Shown: positions 13,141 through 22,174, counted from the stretch's first letter. The stretch is DNA of 64,000 nt from Sediminihabitans luteus (GCF_002797595.1 NZ_PGFE01000001.1:372001-436000); one strand, 5' to 3'. The notes: generated by a model from the letters alone, not told the origin. Numbers and translations are program-made.

Positions 13141-13575
13141 TCAGGCCGCCGGCGCGATGGCCGCGAGGAACACGAGCACGGCCGCGGCGCCGAGGAACAG
13201 GGTGACGTCGACCGACCGGCTCCGGTTCGTGATCCCCTCCGGGCCGGGGCCCGCGACGACGGCGCGCGCGACGCCCGCCGCGAGGCACGTCGTGGCGAGC
13301 ACCGCGATGCCGAGCTTCGTGTCGACCGTGAGCGCGACCACCGTCGCGAGGACGACGCCCGCGACGACCCACCAGAGCGCCGGTGCGGGGCGCCGGCTCT
13401 GCGCGGCGGCCGGGTGCGTCCCGGCAGCGCCGGCACCCCCTGCGGGCGCCGTCTGATCCTGCGCGGTCCCGCCCGACGGCGTGCGCGGACCAGCGGGCGC
13501 ACCCGCGGCGCCCGCGCGGCTCCACGGGACCGCCGTGGGGTCGATCGCGGGGCGAGGGCGGGCAGGGTCGTTCAC
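13141..13575 (-). CDS. Small membrane protein, DUF3017 type
   Basis: A 144-residue protein with a disordered Pro/Ala/Gly-rich N-terminal half (about residues 1-65) and three hydrophobic segments: ALWWVVAGVVLATVVALTV, IAVLATTCLAAGVARAVVA and VTLFLGAAAVLVFLAAIAP. This layout matches the DUF3017 family, which in actinobacteria sits beside purH and mdh. Function is unknown. GTG at 13575 follows the -10-like box TAGGCT by exactly 6 nt with no ribosome site, so the mRNA is probably leaderless. It is divergent from the flavin reductase with only 44 bp between start codons, both genes having leaderless-type promoters inside that gap. Confidence 0.7.
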   Translation of the reverse strand: MNDPARPRPAIDPTAVPWSRAGAAGAPAGPRTPSGGTAQDQTAPAGGAGAAGTHPAAAQSRRPAPALWWVVAGVVLATVVALTVDTKLGIAVLATTCLAAGVARAVVAGPGPEGITNRSRSVDVTLFLGAAAVLVFLAAIAPAA

Positions 13576-13581
13576 GGGGCG

Positions 13582-13613
13582 AGCCTACCGCCGACCAGGG
13601 CCGCGGCTACCGT
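13582..13613. promoter_or_regulatory. Back-to-back leaderless promoters
   Basis: Minus-strand TAGGCT (13582-13587) lies 6 nt before the DUF3017 GTG, and plus-strand TACCGT (13608-13613) lies 6 nt before the flavin reductase ATG at 13620. Confidence 0.55.
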
Positions 13614-13619
13614 GTGACC

Positions 13620-15074
13620 ATGCCCGACCAGCACCAGCACGCGCCGTCCGCCCCCGACACACGCACCGCGCCGCGCCCCGCGGCGACCCCTGCGCAGTCC
13701 GACGGGGACGCGTCCGACGCGACCGGCGTCGGACCGGGCGTCGACGTCCGGTCGGTCGTCGTGGTCGGCGCCGGTCTCGCGGGCGCGCAGACCGTCGCGG
13801 CCCTGCGCGCGCACGGGTTCACGGGCACGGTCACGCTGCTCGGGGCGGAGGGCGTGGCGCCCTACGACCGCCCGCCGCTGTCGAAGGAGCTCCTGAGCCG
13901 GCCCTCGCCCGTGTGGCTCGACGCCGAGATGGGCCTCGACGTGGCCGCCCTCGCCGACGTCCGCCTCGCCGCGCCGGCGACCCGGCTCGAGGTCGGCGCG
14001 ACCGGGGTGCGCGTGACGACGCCCGGCGGGCTCGTCGAGGCGGACGCGGTGGTCCTCGCGTGCGGGTCCCTCCCCGTGCGTCCCCGGGGCTGGGACGCGG
14101 CCTTCGTGCTGCACACCGCGGACGACGCGGCCCGCCTGCGCCCGCATCTGACCCCGGGCGCGCGCCTGGCCGTGGTCGGCGCCGGCTGGGTCGGTGCCGA
14201 GGTCGCCGGGGTGGCCGCGGGAGCCGGGGCGCAGGTCACGGTCGTCGAGGCGCTCGACGCGCCGCTCGCGCGCCAGCTCGGCAGCGAGGTCGGTGCGCAC
14301 CTCGCCGGCTGGTACGCGCAGGCCGGCGTCGCGCTGCGCACGGGAACGACCGTGACGGCCGTCCACGCGGGCGGGCTCGACCTCGCGGACGGCTCGACGG
14401 TCGACGCCGACGCGGTGCTCGTCGCGGTCGGAGCACGTCCGGCGACCGCCTGGCTCGCCGGCTCCCTGCCGCTGGACGCCGCGGGCGCGGTGCCGGTCGA
14501 CGCGGACGGACGCCTCGCGACCGCGGCCGCCGCGGCCCACGGGATCCCCGGTGCAGCGGCGGCGCGGGTCTGGGCCGTGGGCGACTGCGCACGGCGCGAG
14601 CACCCCGTGCTCGGGTCCGTGCCGGGCGGGCACTGGTCGGCCGCGCTGCACGACCCCGAGCCGACCGCGCGCGCCCTGCTCGGACTCGCCCCCGAGGGCG
14701 GCACCCACGCGCCCTACGTGTTCTCGCGCCAGCTCGGGCACGACCTCGCGCTGCTCGGCCTGCCCGACCCCGCGTGCGAGGTCCACTACCGCGGCGAGCC
14801 GGGCGCGGGCCCCTGGGCCGCGCTCTACCTCGACCCGGCTGTGTCCGCCGACCCGGCCACGTCCCCCGAACCCGCTGTGTCCCCCGACCCCGCTGCGTCC
14901 CCCACCCCCGACGCGTCCCCCGACCCGGCCGTGCGTCGTCTGCGGGCCGTGCTGCTCGTCGACGCGCCGCGCGACGTCGGGGCGGCGCGACGGCTGTTCG
15001 CGCGCGACGCACGCCCGCTCGTCGACGTCGCGCGCGCCACGGACCCGGGCGTGCGCTGGCGCGACGTCGTCTGA
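13620..15074 (+). CDS. FAD-dependent pyridine nucleotide-disulfide-type reductase (ferredoxin reductase-like)
   Basis: A 484-residue flavoprotein of the ferredoxin/rubredoxin reductase group that supplies electrons to oxygenases or cytochromes P450. After a polar N-terminal extension (about 38 residues) come the FAD motif VVVVGAGLAGAQTVAALRAHG, the family block YDRPPLSKELL, a second dinucleotide fold (LAVVGAGWVGAEVAGVAAG) for NAD(P)H, and VWAVGDCA, which holds the FAD-binding Asp. The C-terminal domain is interrupted by six-residue repeats of the form DPAVSP (nt 14832-14933), an insertion not expected in the family. ATG 13620 lies 6 nt after TACCGT. No oxygenase or ferredoxin gene is adjacent, so the partner is unknown. 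Confidence 0.85.
   Translation: MPDQHQHAPSAPDTRTAPRPAATPAQSDGDASDATGVGPGVDVRSVVVVGAGLAGAQTVAALRAHGFTGTVTLLGAEGVAPYDRPPLSKELLSRPSPVWLDAEMGLDVAALADVRLAAPATRLEVGATGVRVTTPGGLVEADAVVLACGSLPVRPRGWDAAFVLHTADDAARLRPHLTPGARLAVVGAGWVGAEVAGVAAGAGAQVTVVEALDAPLARQLGSEVGAHLAGWYAQAGVALRTGTTVTAVHAGGLDLADGSTVDADAVLVAVGARPATAWLAGSLPLDAAGAVPVDADGRLATAAAAAHGIPGAAAARVWAVGDCARREHPVLGSVPGGHWSAALHDPEPTARALLGLAPEGGTHAPYVFSRQLGHDLALLGLPDPACEVHYRGEPGAGPWAALYLDPAVSADPATSPEPAVSPDPAASPTPDASPDPAVRRLRAVLLVDAPRDVGAARRLFARDARPLVDVARATDPGVRWRDVV
14832..14933 (+). repeat. 18-bp in-frame tandem repeat in the flavin reductase gene
   Basis: Five full units of 18 bp (starting at 14832, 14850, 14868, 14886 and 14904) plus a 12-bp partial unit. 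Each encodes a six-residue step: DPAVSA, DPATSP, EPAVSP, DPAASP, TPDASP, DPAV. Being a multiple of three, copy-number change would keep the frame. Confidence 0.85.
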
Positions 15075-15088
15075 GCGTCGGGGCGTCA

Positions 15089-15149
15089 CGGCGTTCCCCG
15101 GTCCCGGCCGGGAACGCCGCAGGCCCGGCGTCGTGACGCCGGGCCTGCG
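15089..15149. terminator. Two hairpins between convergent genes
   Basis: Hairpin one pairs 15089-15098 with 15110-15119 (10 bp). Hairpin two pairs 15118-15132 with 15135-15149 (15 bp, 2-nt loop). They overlap by two bases, so the two stems just compete at the junction. They separate the flavin reductase from purH. Confidence 0.75.
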
Positions 15150-15164
15150 AGGGGACGTGCCTCG

Positions 15165-16799
15165 TCAGTGCGCGAAGTGCCGCGTGCCCGTGAGGTAGAG
15201 CGAGACGCCCGCGGCCTGCGCGGCCGCGACGACCTCGTCGTCGCGGATCGACCCGCCGGGCTGGACGACGGCGCGCACGCCCGCGTCGAGCAGGATCTGC
15301 AGACCGTCCGCGAACGGGAAGAACGCGTCGGACGCCGCGACCGCGCCACGGGCCCGCTCCTGGCCGTCGGCGAGCGTGTTGGCCCGCTCGACCGCGAGGC
15401 GGCACGAGTCGACGCGGTTGACCTGGCCCATGCCGATGCCCACGGCCGCGCCGTCGGCGGCGAGCAGGATCGCGTTCGACTTCGCCGCGCGGACCGCGCG
15501 CCACGCGAACGACAGGTCCGCGAGCGTCGCGTCGTCGGCCGGCTCGCCCGTCACGAGCGTCCAGTGCTGCGGGTCGTCGCCGCCCGTGACGGTGCCGTCC
15601 TCGTCCGTGACGACGCCGTCGATGCGGTCGACGTCCTGCACGAGCAGGCCGCCCGAGACCGGGCGCAGCTCGACGTCGGCGGGGGCCGACTCCGGGAGCA
15701 CGAGCACGCGCAGGTTCTTCTTGGCCGCGAAGACCTCGAGCGCCTCGGGCTCGTAGCCCGGCGCCACGACGACCTCGGTGAACACGGGCTTGAGAGCGAG
15801 CGCCATCTCGGCCGTCACGACCCGGTTCGCCGCGACGACGCCGCCGTACGCCGAGACCGGGTCGGTCGCGTGCGCCTTGCGGTACGCCGCGGCGATGTCG
15901 TCGCCCACGGCGACGCCGCACGGGTTGTTGTGCTTGACGACGGCGACCGCGGGGCCGTCGTGGTCGAACGCGGCACGACGGGCGGCGTCCGCGTCGACGT
16001 AGTTGTTGTAGCTCATGGCCTTGCCCTGCAGCTGCGTCGCCGACGCGAGACCGCCACGGCCGTCGGTGTAGAGCGCGGCCTGCTGGTGCGGGTTCTCGCC
16101 GTAGCGCAGCACGTCCGAGCGCTCCCAGGTCGAGCCCGCGAACGCAGGGAACCCGGCGCCGTCCGGCGCGTAGACCGACGCGAACCAGGACGCGACCGCG
16201 ACGTCGTACGCCGCGGTGTGCGCGAACGCCTGCGCCGCGAGGCCCTTGCGCGCGGCGAACGTGAAGCCGCCGCCCTGGACGGCCGCGACGACCTCGCCGT
16301 ACGCGGCGGGGTCGACGACCACCGCGACGCTCGGGTGGTTCTTCGCGGCGGCGCGCACCATCGACGGCCCGCCGATGTCGATCTGCTCGACGACCTCGTC
16401 CGGCCCGGCACCCGAGGCGACCGTCGCGGCGAACGGGTACAGGTTCACCACGACGAGCTCGAACGTCGCGATGTCGAGCTCGGCGAGCTGCGCGAGGTGG
16501 TCGGGCTTGCGCGTGTCGGCGAGGATCCCGGCGTGCACGCGCGGGTGCAGCGTCTTGACGCGGCCCTCGAGGCACTCGGGGAACCCGGTGAGCTCCTCGA
16601 CGGGCGTCACGGGCACGCCCGCGGCGGCGACGGTCGAGGCGGTCGAGCCGGTCGAGACGAGCTCGACGCCCGCGGCGTGCAGCGCCGTGGCGAGCTCGAC
16701 GAGGCCCGTCTTGTCGTAGACGGAGAGCAGGGCACGGCGCACGGGGCGCTGCGCGTCGTCGGCGATCTGGACGCCGGGAAGGGTGGGGGCGGCGGACAT
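15165..16799 (-). CDS. purH: Bifunctional AICAR transformylase / IMP cyclohydrolase
   Basis: Catalyses the last two steps of de novo IMP synthesis: formylation of AICAR with 10-formyl-THF, then ring closure. The 544-residue protein has an N-terminal MGS-like cyclohydrolase domain (about residues 20-150, [26 protein letters not shown]) and the transformylase domain with [13 protein letters not shown] and the catalytic Lys-His pair in [11 protein letters not shown]. All expected motifs are present. Start ATG 16799 is preceded by AGAGGAG. The 120-nt leader carries a ZTP riboswitch. purN lies upstream on the same strand, with a small membrane-protein gene between. Confidence 0.97.
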   Translation of the reverse strand: MSAAPTLPGVQIADDAQRPVRRALLSVYDKTGLVELATALHAAGVELVSTGSTASTVAAAGVPVTPVEELTGFPECLEGRVKTLHPRVHAGILADTRKPDHLAQLAELDIATFELVVVNLYPFAATVASGAGPDEVVEQIDIGGPSMVRAAAKNHPSVAVVVDPAAYGEVVAAVQGGGFTFAARKGLAAQAFAHTAAYDVAVASWFASVYAPDGAGFPAFAGSTWERSDVLRYGENPHQQAALYTDGRGGLASATQLQGKAMSYNNYVDADAARRAAFDHDGPAVAVVKHNNPCGVAVGDDIAAAYRKAHATDPVSAYGGVVAANRVVTAEMALALKPVFTEVVVAPGYEPEALEVFAAKKNLRVLVLPESAPADVELRPVSGGLLVQDVDRIDGVVTDEDGTVTGGDDPQHWTLVTGEPADDATLADLSFAWRAVRAAKSNAILLAADGAAVGIGMGQVNRVDSCRLAVERANTLADGQERARGAVAASDAFFPFADGLQILLDAGVRAVVQPGGSIRDDEVVAAAQAAGVSLYLTGTRHFAH

Positions 16800-16839
16800 C
16801 GAGGGGCTCCTCTGGGTCGCGGGCGGTACCGGAATCCCA

Positions 16840-16918
16840 GGCGCCCAGGCGGACGACGCGCTCACAGGTCGATCAGCCGCTCCCCGGTGGTCGTTCCCAC
16901 CCTCGCCAGTCGCGGCCG
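16840..16918 (-). ncRNA. ZTP (pfl) riboswitch of purH
   Basis: Read on the minus strand, the purH leader contains the conserved ZTP aptamer blocks in the right order: CCGCGACTGGCG, GGGTGGGAA, CCACCGGGGAGCGG, and, after a variable linker, CCGCCTGGGC. ZTP/ZMP riboswitches are known upstream of purH and folate one-carbon genes. ZMP (AICAR) is the purH substrate, so accumulation should raise purH expression. A -10 box lies just upstream, so the aptamer starts near the transcript 5' end. Boundaries are approximate. Confidence 0.85.
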
Positions 16919-16924
16919 CTGCCG

Positions 16925-16930
16925 AGTCTA
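16925..16930 (-). promoter_or_regulatory. purH -10 box
   Basis: TAGACT on the minus strand directly precedes the ZTP aptamer and fits a transcription start near 16918. Confidence 0.5.
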
Positions 16931-17332
16931 CCGCGTGGTGTCGCGGGGGTGCGGGCCAGGGCCGGTCGCGGCCGGCGGCACGACGCCGCTGCCGTCGAGC
17001 GGGTCGCGGTAGGCGAAGGTCTGGGTCGTGGCGGCCAGGTCGTCCGAGCCGTAGACGAGCGGTCCGTAGCTGCGGCCGATCGCCAGGTCCTGGATCTCTC
17101 CCATCCCCTGGAGCCCCTCGCGGACGGCCGCCACGGGCGGCACCTGGGCACCCCGGTCGCGTGCCCAGCGGTGCAGCAGCGCGCACAGCAGCCAGACGGG
17201 GCCGAGGAAGTACGCCAGCGCGAGGTCGACCGACTCCCCCCACGGCACGGACCACCCGACGGCGGGCGCCACGAAGAACACGACGAGCAGCGCCGTCGCG
17301 ACCATCCAGAGCCAGAACGTGATGCGCCTCAT
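16928..17332 (-). CDS. Small two-helix membrane protein of unknown function
   Basis: A 134-residue protein with two transmembrane helices near the N-terminus ([20 protein letters not shown], then [20 protein letters not shown]) and a soluble tail of about 80 residues ending in Pro/Gly-rich sequence. No known domain is recognised. It lies between purN (21 nt upstream) and purH on the same strand. Its last codons overlap the predicted purH -10 box, so purH has its own promoter inside this gene. Codon usage matches the surroundings, supporting a real gene. Confidence 0.65.
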   Translation of the reverse strand: MRRITFWLWMVATALLVVFFVAPAVGWSVPWGESVDLALAYFLGPVWLLCALLHRWARDRGAQVPPVAAVREGLQGMGEIQDLAIGRSYGPLVYGSDDLAATTQTFAYRDPLDGSGVVPPAATGPGPHPRDTTR

Positions 17333-17353
17333 GGAATCCCCCCTGGACCCAGG

Positions 17354-18022
17354 CTATCGGTCGGCGGACGTCGCGGCCCGGCCGATCCGCGCGTGCCGGC
17401 CGTCGACGCTCAGGCCCTCCCGGGCGACGCGACCGACGGTCTCGACGAGCAGCGCACGCTCGGCCACCTTGATGCGCTCGTGCAGCGTCGCCTCGTCGTC
17501 GGCGTCCTCGACCGGCACGGTCGCCTGCGCGAGGATCACGCCCGTGTCGACGCCCGCGTCGACGAGGTGCACGGTGCAGCCGGTGACCTTGACCCCGTGC
17601 GCGAGCGCGTCGCGCACGCCGTGCGCGCCCGGGAAGGACGGCAGCAGCGCGGGGTGCGTGTTGATGATGCGCCCCGCGAACCGGTCCACGACCGTGGGCG
17701 ACAGGATGCGCATGAACCCGGCGAGCACGACGTGGTCGGGCCGGAACACCGCGATCGCCTCGGCGACCCCGCGGTTCCACGCGTCGCGGTCCGCGAAGTC
17801 GGCGGGCGCGACGACGGCGCTGGGCACCCCGGCCTCCTGCGCGAGGGTCAGGGCCCCGGCGCCGGGCTTGTCGGTGATCACGCCGACGACGCGTGCGCCG
17901 TAGGCCGGGTCGTCGTGCGCGGCGAGCAGCGCGGCGAGGTTGCTGCCCCCGCCCGAGACGAGGACGACGACGCGTGCGCCGTCACCGGTCGTGGGGACGA
18001 GGTGGCCGGACGGCGTGTGCAC
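17354..18022 (-). CDS. purN: Phosphoribosylglycinamide formyltransferase
   Basis: Transfers the formyl group from 10-formyl-THF to GAR, the third step of purine synthesis. The fold is clear: [18 protein letters not shown] (phosphate loop), [15 protein letters not shown], the catalytic Asn-His in [12 protein letters not shown], and [15 protein letters not shown] with the catalytic Asp. The longest frame begins at 18079, but GTG 18022 has a GGAG site 5 nt upstream and gives 222 residues, near the family's usual size, while the extension is non-homologous, so 18022 is chosen. It is divergent from a membrane-protein gene and lies in a purine block with purH. Confidence 0.93.
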   Translation of the reverse strand: MHTPSGHLVPTTGDGARVVVLVSGGGSNLAALLAAHDDPAYGARVVGVITDKPGAGALTLAQEAGVPSAVVAPADFADRDAWNRGVAEAIAVFRPDHVVLAGFMRILSPTVVDRFAGRIINTHPALLPSFPGAHGVRDALAHGVKVTGCTVHLVDAGVDTGVILAQATVPVEDADDEATLHERIKVAERALLVETVGRVAREGLSVDGRHARIGRAATSADR

Positions 18023-18090
18023 GGGCGCTCCAGGGTCGGGGAGAATGGGGCCGGCACCAGAATCCCACACGCGCCGCACGGAAGGCCGTC

Positions 18091-18615
18091 ATGACCGACC
18101 CGCAGGACCCGTACCGCCCGCCGCCGCCCGGGGCGACGCCGCCCGCACGGCCGACGCCGCACCGCGCACCGGTCGTCGAGCGCCCCGCGGGCCCGCCCAC
18201 GCCCGAGCCCGACGCGGAGCCCGACCCCGAGGTCGTGCGCGCCTCCCTGCGCGCGGTGTTCCGGTTCGGCCTGTGGATGGTCCTGACCGTCCTGCTCGTG
18301 GGGGCCCCGCTGCCGTGGGGCGCGCTCGCGGTCGTGACGACCGTGGTCGCGGCCGTCATGGGCGTGCGTGCGCTGGTCGCGCACCGGCGCGCGCGACTGC
18401 GCGGCGGCCTCGGCGTCGCCCTCGCGGTGGGCCTCGGCCTGACCGGGTTCCTCGGCATGGAGTCCGCGGGGCGCCTGCTGACGTGGGAGATCCAGACCAC
18501 GCTCCAGGAGTGCCAGGCCGGGGCGATCACCGTCCAGGCCGCGGACGCGTGCCAGTCCGCGTACGAGAGCTCGCTCGAAGGGTTCCTGACCGACCTCGGC
18601 GACGCCCGGCCGTGA
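18091..18615 (+). CDS. Three-helix membrane protein of unknown function
   Basis: A 174-residue protein. The first 50 residues are Pro-rich and acidic (disordered, cytoplasmic). Three hydrophobic segments follow: FGLWMVLTVLLVGAPL, LAVVTTVVAAVMGVRALVA and GVALAVGLGLTGFLGMESA. The C-terminal 45 residues contain two cysteines (LQECQAG, ADACQSA) that could form a disulfide outside the cell. A GGAAGG site precedes the ATG. The stop overlaps the start of the PrmC-like methyltransferase (GTGA), so the two are coupled. Confidence 0.7.
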   Translation: MTDPQDPYRPPPPGATPPARPTPHRAPVVERPAGPPTPEPDAEPDPEVVRASLRAVFRFGLWMVLTVLLVGAPLPWGALAVVTTVVAAVMGVRALVAHRRARLRGGLGVALAVGLGLTGFLGMESAGRLLTWEIQTTLQECQAGAITVQAADACQSAYESSLEGFLTDLGDARP

Positions 18616-19439
18616 CCTCGCCGCGCGACGACCTCCCGGCGCTCGACGTCGTCGTGGCGCGGCTGCGCGCCGCGGGGTGCGTGTTCGCCGAGGACGAGGC
18701 CGCGCTCCTGCTCGCGGCCGCGGCGACGTCGTCCGACCTCGAGGACATGGTCGGACGTCGCGTGGCCGGGTTCCCGCTCGAGCCGATCCTGGGCTGGGCC
18801 GAGCTCTGCGGCGTGCGCGTCGCGGTCGACCCGGGCGTGTTCGTGCCCCGGGCCCGCACCGCGCTGCTCGTCGAGGAGGCCGCGCGGCTCGCGCCCCGCT
18901 CCCCCGTCGTGGTCGACCTGTGCTGCGGGTCGGGAGCGCTCGGCGTCGCGCTCGCGCACCTGCTGGGGACGGCGCCGACGTCGTCCCGGCGCCCGGACCT
19001 CACGCTCTGGGCGAGCGACGTCGAGCCCGCGGCCGTCGCGTGCGCGCGGCGCAACGTCGAGCCGCTCGGCGGCCACGTCGTCGAGGGAGACCTCGACGCC
19101 TCCCTGCCCGACCACCTCGCACGACGCGTCGACCTGCTGCTCGCCAACGTGCCCTACGTGCCGACCGACGCGATCGCCCTCATGCCGCCCGAGGCGCGCG
19201 ACCACGAACCGGCCGTGACGCTCGACGGAGGCGCGGACGGGCTCGACGTGCTGCGGCGCGTGGCCGCGGCCGCACCGCGCTGGCTCGCCCCGGGCGGGCA
19301 CGTGCTCGTCGAGGCGAGCACCGGCCAGGTGCCCGACGCCGTGGCCGCGTTCGAGCACCACGGGCTGACGACCCGCGTGGTCACCGACGACGAGCGCGGG
19401 GCGACGGTCCTCGTCGCACGGCGCACGGGCACTCCGTGA
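18612..19439 (+). CDS. PrmC-related putative protein N5-glutamine methyltransferase
   Basis: A 275-residue SAM-dependent methyltransferase related to HemK/PrmC, which methylates release-factor glutamines. It shows motif I DLCCGSGALGVAL and the HemK-like motif IV NVPYVPTDAI, where true PrmC has NPPY. The first Pro is replaced by Val, as in the actinobacterial side group of unknown substrate. EARDHEPAVTLDGGADGLDV, typical of the PrmC family, is also present. No release-factor gene is adjacent, unlike classical prfA-prmC. It starts with a GTG overlapping the upstream stop. True PrmC is probably elsewhere on the chromosome. Confidence 0.82.
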   Translation: MTSPRDDLPALDVVVARLRAAGCVFAEDEAALLLAAAATSSDLEDMVGRRVAGFPLEPILGWAELCGVRVAVDPGVFVPRARTALLVEEAARLAPRSPVVVDLCCGSGALGVALAHLLGTAPTSSRRPDLTLWASDVEPAAVACARRNVEPLGGHVVEGDLDASLPDHLARRVDLLLANVPYVPTDAIALMPPEARDHEPAVTLDGGADGLDVLRRVAAAAPRWLAPGGHVLVEASTGQVPDAVAAFEHHGLTTRVVTDDERGATVLVARRTGTP

Positions 19440-19475
19440 CGGAGCGACCCGTGCGCCGTGCGGCGCTCCGGGGCG

Positions 19476-20348
19476 CTACCGTGCTGCGGCCTTGATCAGC
19501 GCGACCACGGCGAGTGGCTGGCTGATCATCGGCACGTGCGAGCTCCGGACCTCGACGGTCGTCGCGCCGGCCCGTGCCGCCATGGCGCGCTCCGCCTCGG
19601 GCGGGATGATCCTGTCGTTCGAGGCCACCATGTACCAGCTCGGGATGGTCTTCCAGGCGGGGACGCCCGACGCCGCGAACAGCGAGCCGATCGCGCCGGG
19701 GCGCTGGCTCCCGGCCATGGCCGTCGCGACGGGCTTCGGAAGGTCCTGCGCGAAGAGCTGCGGGAAGAACGCCGGGTCGATGTACGCGTCGCCGTCGTCC
19801 GCCGCGGCCCCGGGGAACGGCCTGACGACGAGATGGTCGGTCACGTCGGTGTGCCCGCCCCCGAGGGTGTTCGCCGCAGCCACGGACTCCCCCTCGTCGA
19901 GCGCGTACGCCGCGACGTAGACGAGGGACTTGACGTTCGGGTTGCCCGTCGCCGCGTTCGAGATGACCGCACCCCCGTAGGAGTGACCGACAAGCACGAC
20001 GGGTCCGTCGATGGTGCTGAGGTAGTCGCGCAGGTAGTCGCTGTCGTAGGGGATGCCGCGCAGAGGGTTGGAGAACGCGAGCACCGGGTACCCCGCGCCC
20101 TGGAGCGCGGTGCTCACGAGAGACCAACCGCTCGAGTCGGCGAAGGCTCCGTGCACGAGCACGACGGTCGGCCGGGGCGCCTGGCCTCGGCCTGCCTCGA
20201 CCGTGGTCCCGGCGTTGGCAGCGGGCCCCGCGACGCCCAGCATGGCGAGGCCGACCGCGAAGGCCGCGGCGGAGGCGACGGCAGCGCGGCGCCTCGACCT
20301 GAGGGCCGAGACGATCCGTGGGACGAAGGGCGGGATGAACGTGGACAT
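19476..20348 (-). CDS. Secreted alpha/beta hydrolase
   Basis: A 290-residue alpha/beta hydrolase with an N-terminal export signal (basic RSRRRAAVASAAAF, hydrophobic stretch, cleavage likely after ANA). The catalytic triad is complete: Ser in VGHSYGGAV, Asp in SNDRIIPPE, His in SSHVPMIS. The oxyanion block HGAFADSSGW is typical of EstC/salicylate-esterase-like proteins. An upstream ATG at 20381 is possible, but GGAGCAGGTC directly before ATG 20348 favours the shorter form. It is the last of three hydrolase genes on this strand, and a terminator-like hairpin precedes it, so it may have its own promoter. Confidence 0.85.
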   Translation of the reverse strand: MSTFIPPFVPRIVSALRSRRRAAVASAAAFAVGLAMLGVAGPAANAGTTVEAGRGQAPRPTVVLVHGAFADSSGWSLVSTALQGAGYPVLAFSNPLRGIPYDSDYLRDYLSTIDGPVVLVGHSYGGAVISNAATGNPNVKSLVYVAAYALDEGESVAAANTLGGGHTDVTDHLVVRPFPGAAADDGDAYIDPAFFPQLFAQDLPKPVATAMAGSQRPGAIGSLFAASGVPAWKTIPSWYMVASNDRIIPPEAERAMAARAGATTVEVRSSHVPMISQPLAVVALIKAAAR

Positions 20349-20426
20349 GACCTGCTCCGATCGTTGAGGGCGAGTACTCACGCAGGCACGCCGCGAGCGC
20401 TGACGTGCGGGTGGACACGTGTGGTG

Positions 20427-20454
20427 GGGTCCGGACCGACGGTGGCCCGGACCC
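20427..20454 (-). terminator. Hairpin after the second hydrolase gene
   Basis: GGGTCCGG (20427-20434) pairs with CCGGACCC (20447-20454), just downstream of the stop of the hydrolase at 20460. Confidence 0.5.
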
Positions 20455-20459
20455 TGAGA

Positions 20460-21287
20460 TCAGGCGACGGGTCGTGCTGCGGGCCGCGCGTGGGCGAGCG
20501 TCCACTCGAGTGCGCGGTCCGCGACCGCCTCCCACCCTGGCTCCGCACAGGTCCAGTGGGACCTTCCCGGGAACTCCTCGTACTCGGTGAGCGCGGGAGA
20601 CCTCGACCAGTGCTTGGCGTTCGACCGGTTCACCGACGGCGGCATGATGTGGTCGGCCCCTCCGCCGATGAAGAGCAGCGGGGCGCGGTCCGCCGAGTAG
20701 TCGACCCAGGTCTCCTGGTGGCCGGGACGGAAGTTCGCGAGAAGGCCGTACGCCCAGATCCAGTTCCCCGGCGCAGGGATCGCGTAGCGGTCGTACGCCT
20801 CGTCGGAGTCAGCTCGCGGGACGGTGTTGGCGAACGCGTAGTGCCACTCGTCGCGCGTGAAGCCGACCGCGCGGTGGTAGTTCGCCGGGTTCTTCAGCGC
20901 GGGGAAAAGCGAGCGCGCCTGGGAGAGGGGCGTCACCCGCACCCCCTCCGTCGGGGCCGAGTTGATCGCGGCCCCCGACGCGCCGAGCCCTCGGGCGAGG
21001 AGCAGTTGGGTCAGGGTCCCCCCGAACGAGTGGCCCATGATGATGGGAGGCCTGGGCAGCGCCTCGACGACCGCCGCAAGATGGTCCACCGTCTCGGGAA
21101 CCGTGAGGCGCGCGATCACCTCGGGATCCTCGCGCAGGGCCTCGACCTCGATCTCGAAGCCGGGGTAGGCAGGCGTCAGGACCTGGAATCCCCGCCCCTC
21201 GTAGTGCTCCCTCCATCCCTCCCAGCTGCGGGGCGTGACCCACAGCCCGTGGACGAGGACGATCGTGTCCGGCGTCGTGTCGCTCAT
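20460..21287 (-). CDS. Alpha/beta hydrolase, cytoplasmic
   Basis: A 275-residue hydrolase without a signal peptide. HGLWVTPRSWEGW supplies the oxyanion hole, MGHSFGGTL the nucleophile Ser, GGADHIMPP the Asp and GRSHW the catalytic His. It resembles the serine-hydrolase/lipase-like proteins of actinobacteria with GHSFGG. A clear AGGAGG lies 5 nt before the ATG. It sits between two other hydrolase genes, downstream of the LAL regulator. Substrate is unknown. Sequence differs widely from its neighbours, so the cluster is not a recent tandem duplication. Confidence 0.85.
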   Translation of the reverse strand: MSDTTPDTIVLVHGLWVTPRSWEGWREHYEGRGFQVLTPAYPGFEIEVEALREDPEVIARLTVPETVDHLAAVVEALPRPPIIMGHSFGGTLTQLLLARGLGASGAAINSAPTEGVRVTPLSQARSLFPALKNPANYHRAVGFTRDEWHYAFANTVPRADSDEAYDRYAIPAPGNWIWAYGLLANFRPGHQETWVDYSADRAPLLFIGGGADHIMPPSVNRSNAKHWSRSPALTEYEEFPGRSHWTCAEPGWEAVADRALEWTLAHARPAARPVA

Positions 21288-21349
21288 CGGTTCCTCCTGC
21301 TGTCGTCGTCACCTGGTCGGGTCGGCCGCGTGCCGGCCGGCCCCGGTCG

Positions 21350-22174
21350 TCATTCGTCGATGAATGCGAGCAGGTCCGCGTGGAGCCGCTCGCGGGCCGT
21401 GTCGGGCAGCCCGTGCGCGCCGCCCTCGTAGACGAGGAGTCGGGCGCCGGTCACGAGCTCGGCCGAGCGCCGGCCGCTGATGTCGAACGGGACGATCTGG
21501 TCGTCGTCACCGTGGATCACGAGCGTGGGGACGTCGATCGCGGCGAGGTCCTGCCGGAAGTCCGTCGCCGAGAAGGCCTCGATGCACTCGTAGGCGTTGC
21601 GGGTCCCCGACGCGAGCCCTTGGAGCCAGAACGCGTCGCGCGTCCCCTGCGGTACCCCGCCGGCACGGTTGTGCCCGAAGAACGGCCCGTCCGCGAGCTC
21701 ACGGTAGAGCTGGGACCGGTTGTGCACCTCGCCGGCACGGATGGCGTCGAACGTCTCGATCGGCAGCCCGTCCGGATCGTCGTCCGTCGCGACCATCATC
21801 GGCGGAACCGCCGACACCAGGATCACCTTGCCGACACGGGCGGTGCCGTACCGGCCGACGTAGCGGACGATCTCCCCGCCACCCGTCGAGTGCCCGACCA
21901 GCGTGACGTCCTCGAGCCCGAGCGTGTCGAGCAGGCAGGCGAGATCGTCGGCGTACGTGTCCATCTCGTTGCCCGCCCAGGACTGCGTCGACCGTCCGTG
22001 GCCCCGGCGGTCGTGGGCCACCGCGCGATGCCCGCGCTCCGCGAGGAACAACGCGGCCGCCTCCCAGGCATCGGCGTTCAAGGGCCAGCCGTGGCTGAGG
22101 AGCACAGGGCTGCCGCCGCCGTCCCAGTCCTTGTAGAAGATCTGCGTCCCGTCGTCCACCGTGATGTAGGGCAT
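21350..22174 (-). CDS. Alpha/beta hydrolase, non-heme chloroperoxidase type
   Basis: A 274-residue member of the cofactor-free haloperoxidase/esterase group. It opens with [19 protein letters not shown] and [11 protein letters not shown], typical of the group, carries the nucleophile in [13 protein letters not shown], the Asp in GDDDQIVPF and the His in EGGAHGLPD. Such proteins are esterases in vivo; halogenation is a side reaction with peracids. GGGGAGG lies 5 nt before ATG 22174, so the longer reading frame (to 22255) is not used. First of the three hydrolases downstream of the LuxR regulator gene, 138 nt away. Confidence 0.88.
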   Translation of the reverse strand: MPYITVDDGTQIFYKDWDGGGSPVLLSHGWPLNADAWEAAALFLAERGHRAVAHDRRGHGRSTQSWAGNEMDTYADDLACLLDTLGLEDVTLVGHSTGGGEIVRYVGRYGTARVGKVILVSAVPPMMVATDDDPDGLPIETFDAIRAGEVHNRSQLYRELADGPFFGHNRAGGVPQGTRDAFWLQGLASGTRNAYECIEAFSATDFRQDLAAIDVPTLVIHGDDDQIVPFDISGRRSAELVTGARLLVYEGGAHGLPDTARERLHADLLAFIDE

